Assembly (NCBI GenBank): GCA_019412865.1
Contig: DXOJ01000742.1
Location: forward strand, 1-8,065
Length of the DNA stretch: 8,065 nucleotides
DNA from: Bacteroides sp.
GTDB lineage: Bacteria > Bacteroidota > Bacteroidia > Bacteroidales > Bacteroidaceae
Direction of reading: 5' to 3'
Made by a program: the position numbers and the translations under genes. Position 1 is the stretch's first letter, and each line of letters opens with the position of its first letter. The notes beneath the pieces are model-generated. The model saw only the letters and a list, made by a program, of their open reading frames with translations, did not search any database and was not told the DNA's origin. Below are positions 7,668-8,065 of this stretch, piece by piece.

Positions 7668-8065
7668 TCCGCTTTTCAGCCATCTCCTTAATACCAGCCT
7701 GTCAATCTACACATTGTTGAGAAGCCATTCATGATTAATATGATCAAAACAACCCTTAATGTCACCTTCCAGTATCCATTGTGGTAAACAGTCTCTACTC
7801 AACCATCTATGAAGTGCGTCTATTGCATCCGCAGTACTTCTAAACTTTCTGAACCCATATGAGTTCGCATCCGCTTCACTTTCAGTTATAAGTTCTAAAG
7901 CCATAAGATATATCCTGCACGGCTCTGTCCTTCATGGTTGGTATTCCCAAAGATCTTGTCTTGCCATTTGCTTTGGCTATGTTGACCTTCCTCAGCGGGA
8001 AGGCCTTATATCCTCTCCTTTTCAATAAACATATAGCTTCTATTTTCTTGGCATCAGTGTCCCAC
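7668..8065 (-). pseudogene. Group II intron reverse transcriptase/maturase fragment
   Basis: Reading leftward from the window edge, one frame gives LKRRGYKAFPLRKVNIAKA and GIPTMKDRAVQD, the first conserved reverse-transcriptase blocks of group II intron-encoded proteins. A frameshift at about 7906-7914, most simply loss of a TA pair in a TATA run, moves the match to the frame of MALELITESEADANSYGFRK, RSTADAIDAL and QWILEGDIKGCFDHINHEWLL; the last holds the first catalytic Asp of the polymerase. A TAG at 7707-7709 interrupts it, and RRWLKSG still matches up to 7668, where similarity ends before the transposase region. The YADD catalytic block, the maturase (X) domain and any endonuclease domain are missing, so the product is dead. 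The N-terminus lies beyond the right edge. No intron RNA domain V is visible. The stretch looks more AT-rich than the genes to its left, consistent with separate acquisition. Confidence 0.82.

Overview
The window looks like chromosomal DNA of a Bacteroidales bacterium (Bacteroides, Parabacteroides, Alistipes or a relative). The evidence is a single-chain hybrid two-component regulator (HTCS) with a periplasmic propeller, a close match to the Bacteroides-type promoter (TTTG, 20 bases, TAnnTTTG) in front of it, start codons without Shine-Dalgarno sequences, and several fimbrillin-like lipoprotein genes. I cannot name the species.

Layout. Positions 56-87 hold the promoter and 116-4081 (+) an intact 1321-residue HTCS. 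Everything to its right is on the minus strand, converges on the HTCS and is broken. In minus-strand reading order this is: a group II intron reverse transcriptase/maturase fragment (8065 to about 7668, running off the window), an IS481-like transposase remnant (7586 to about 7226), about 90 bases of unassigned sequence, and three fimbrillin-like genes: copy 3 (about 7133 to 5679), copy 2 (about 5621 to 4620) and copy 1 (4565 to 4084). Copy 1 ends 2 bases from the HTCS stop codon.

Interpretation. An intact sensor-regulator sits beside a decaying surface-protein cluster. Copy 3 has lost its signal peptide where sequence next to the transposase remnant begins and has an in-frame TAA; copy 2 has two frameshifts and probably a stop in its signal peptide; copy 1 has lost its start and is frameshifted into an unfamiliar tail. 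The transposase and maturase each carry frameshifts and truncations, and the maturase also a stop. Copies 1 and 3 share a gap-free 164-base direct repeat, so recombination between paralogues is a plausible source of the rearrangement. Frameshifts in every minus-strand gene but none in the 4-kb HTCS argue for real decay more than random sequencing error, though errors at short homopolymers cannot be excluded. I see no CRISPR array, tRNA, rRNA or clear terminator, and no convincing new system; the best leads are the decay pattern, the tail of copy 1 and the mobile-element junctions.
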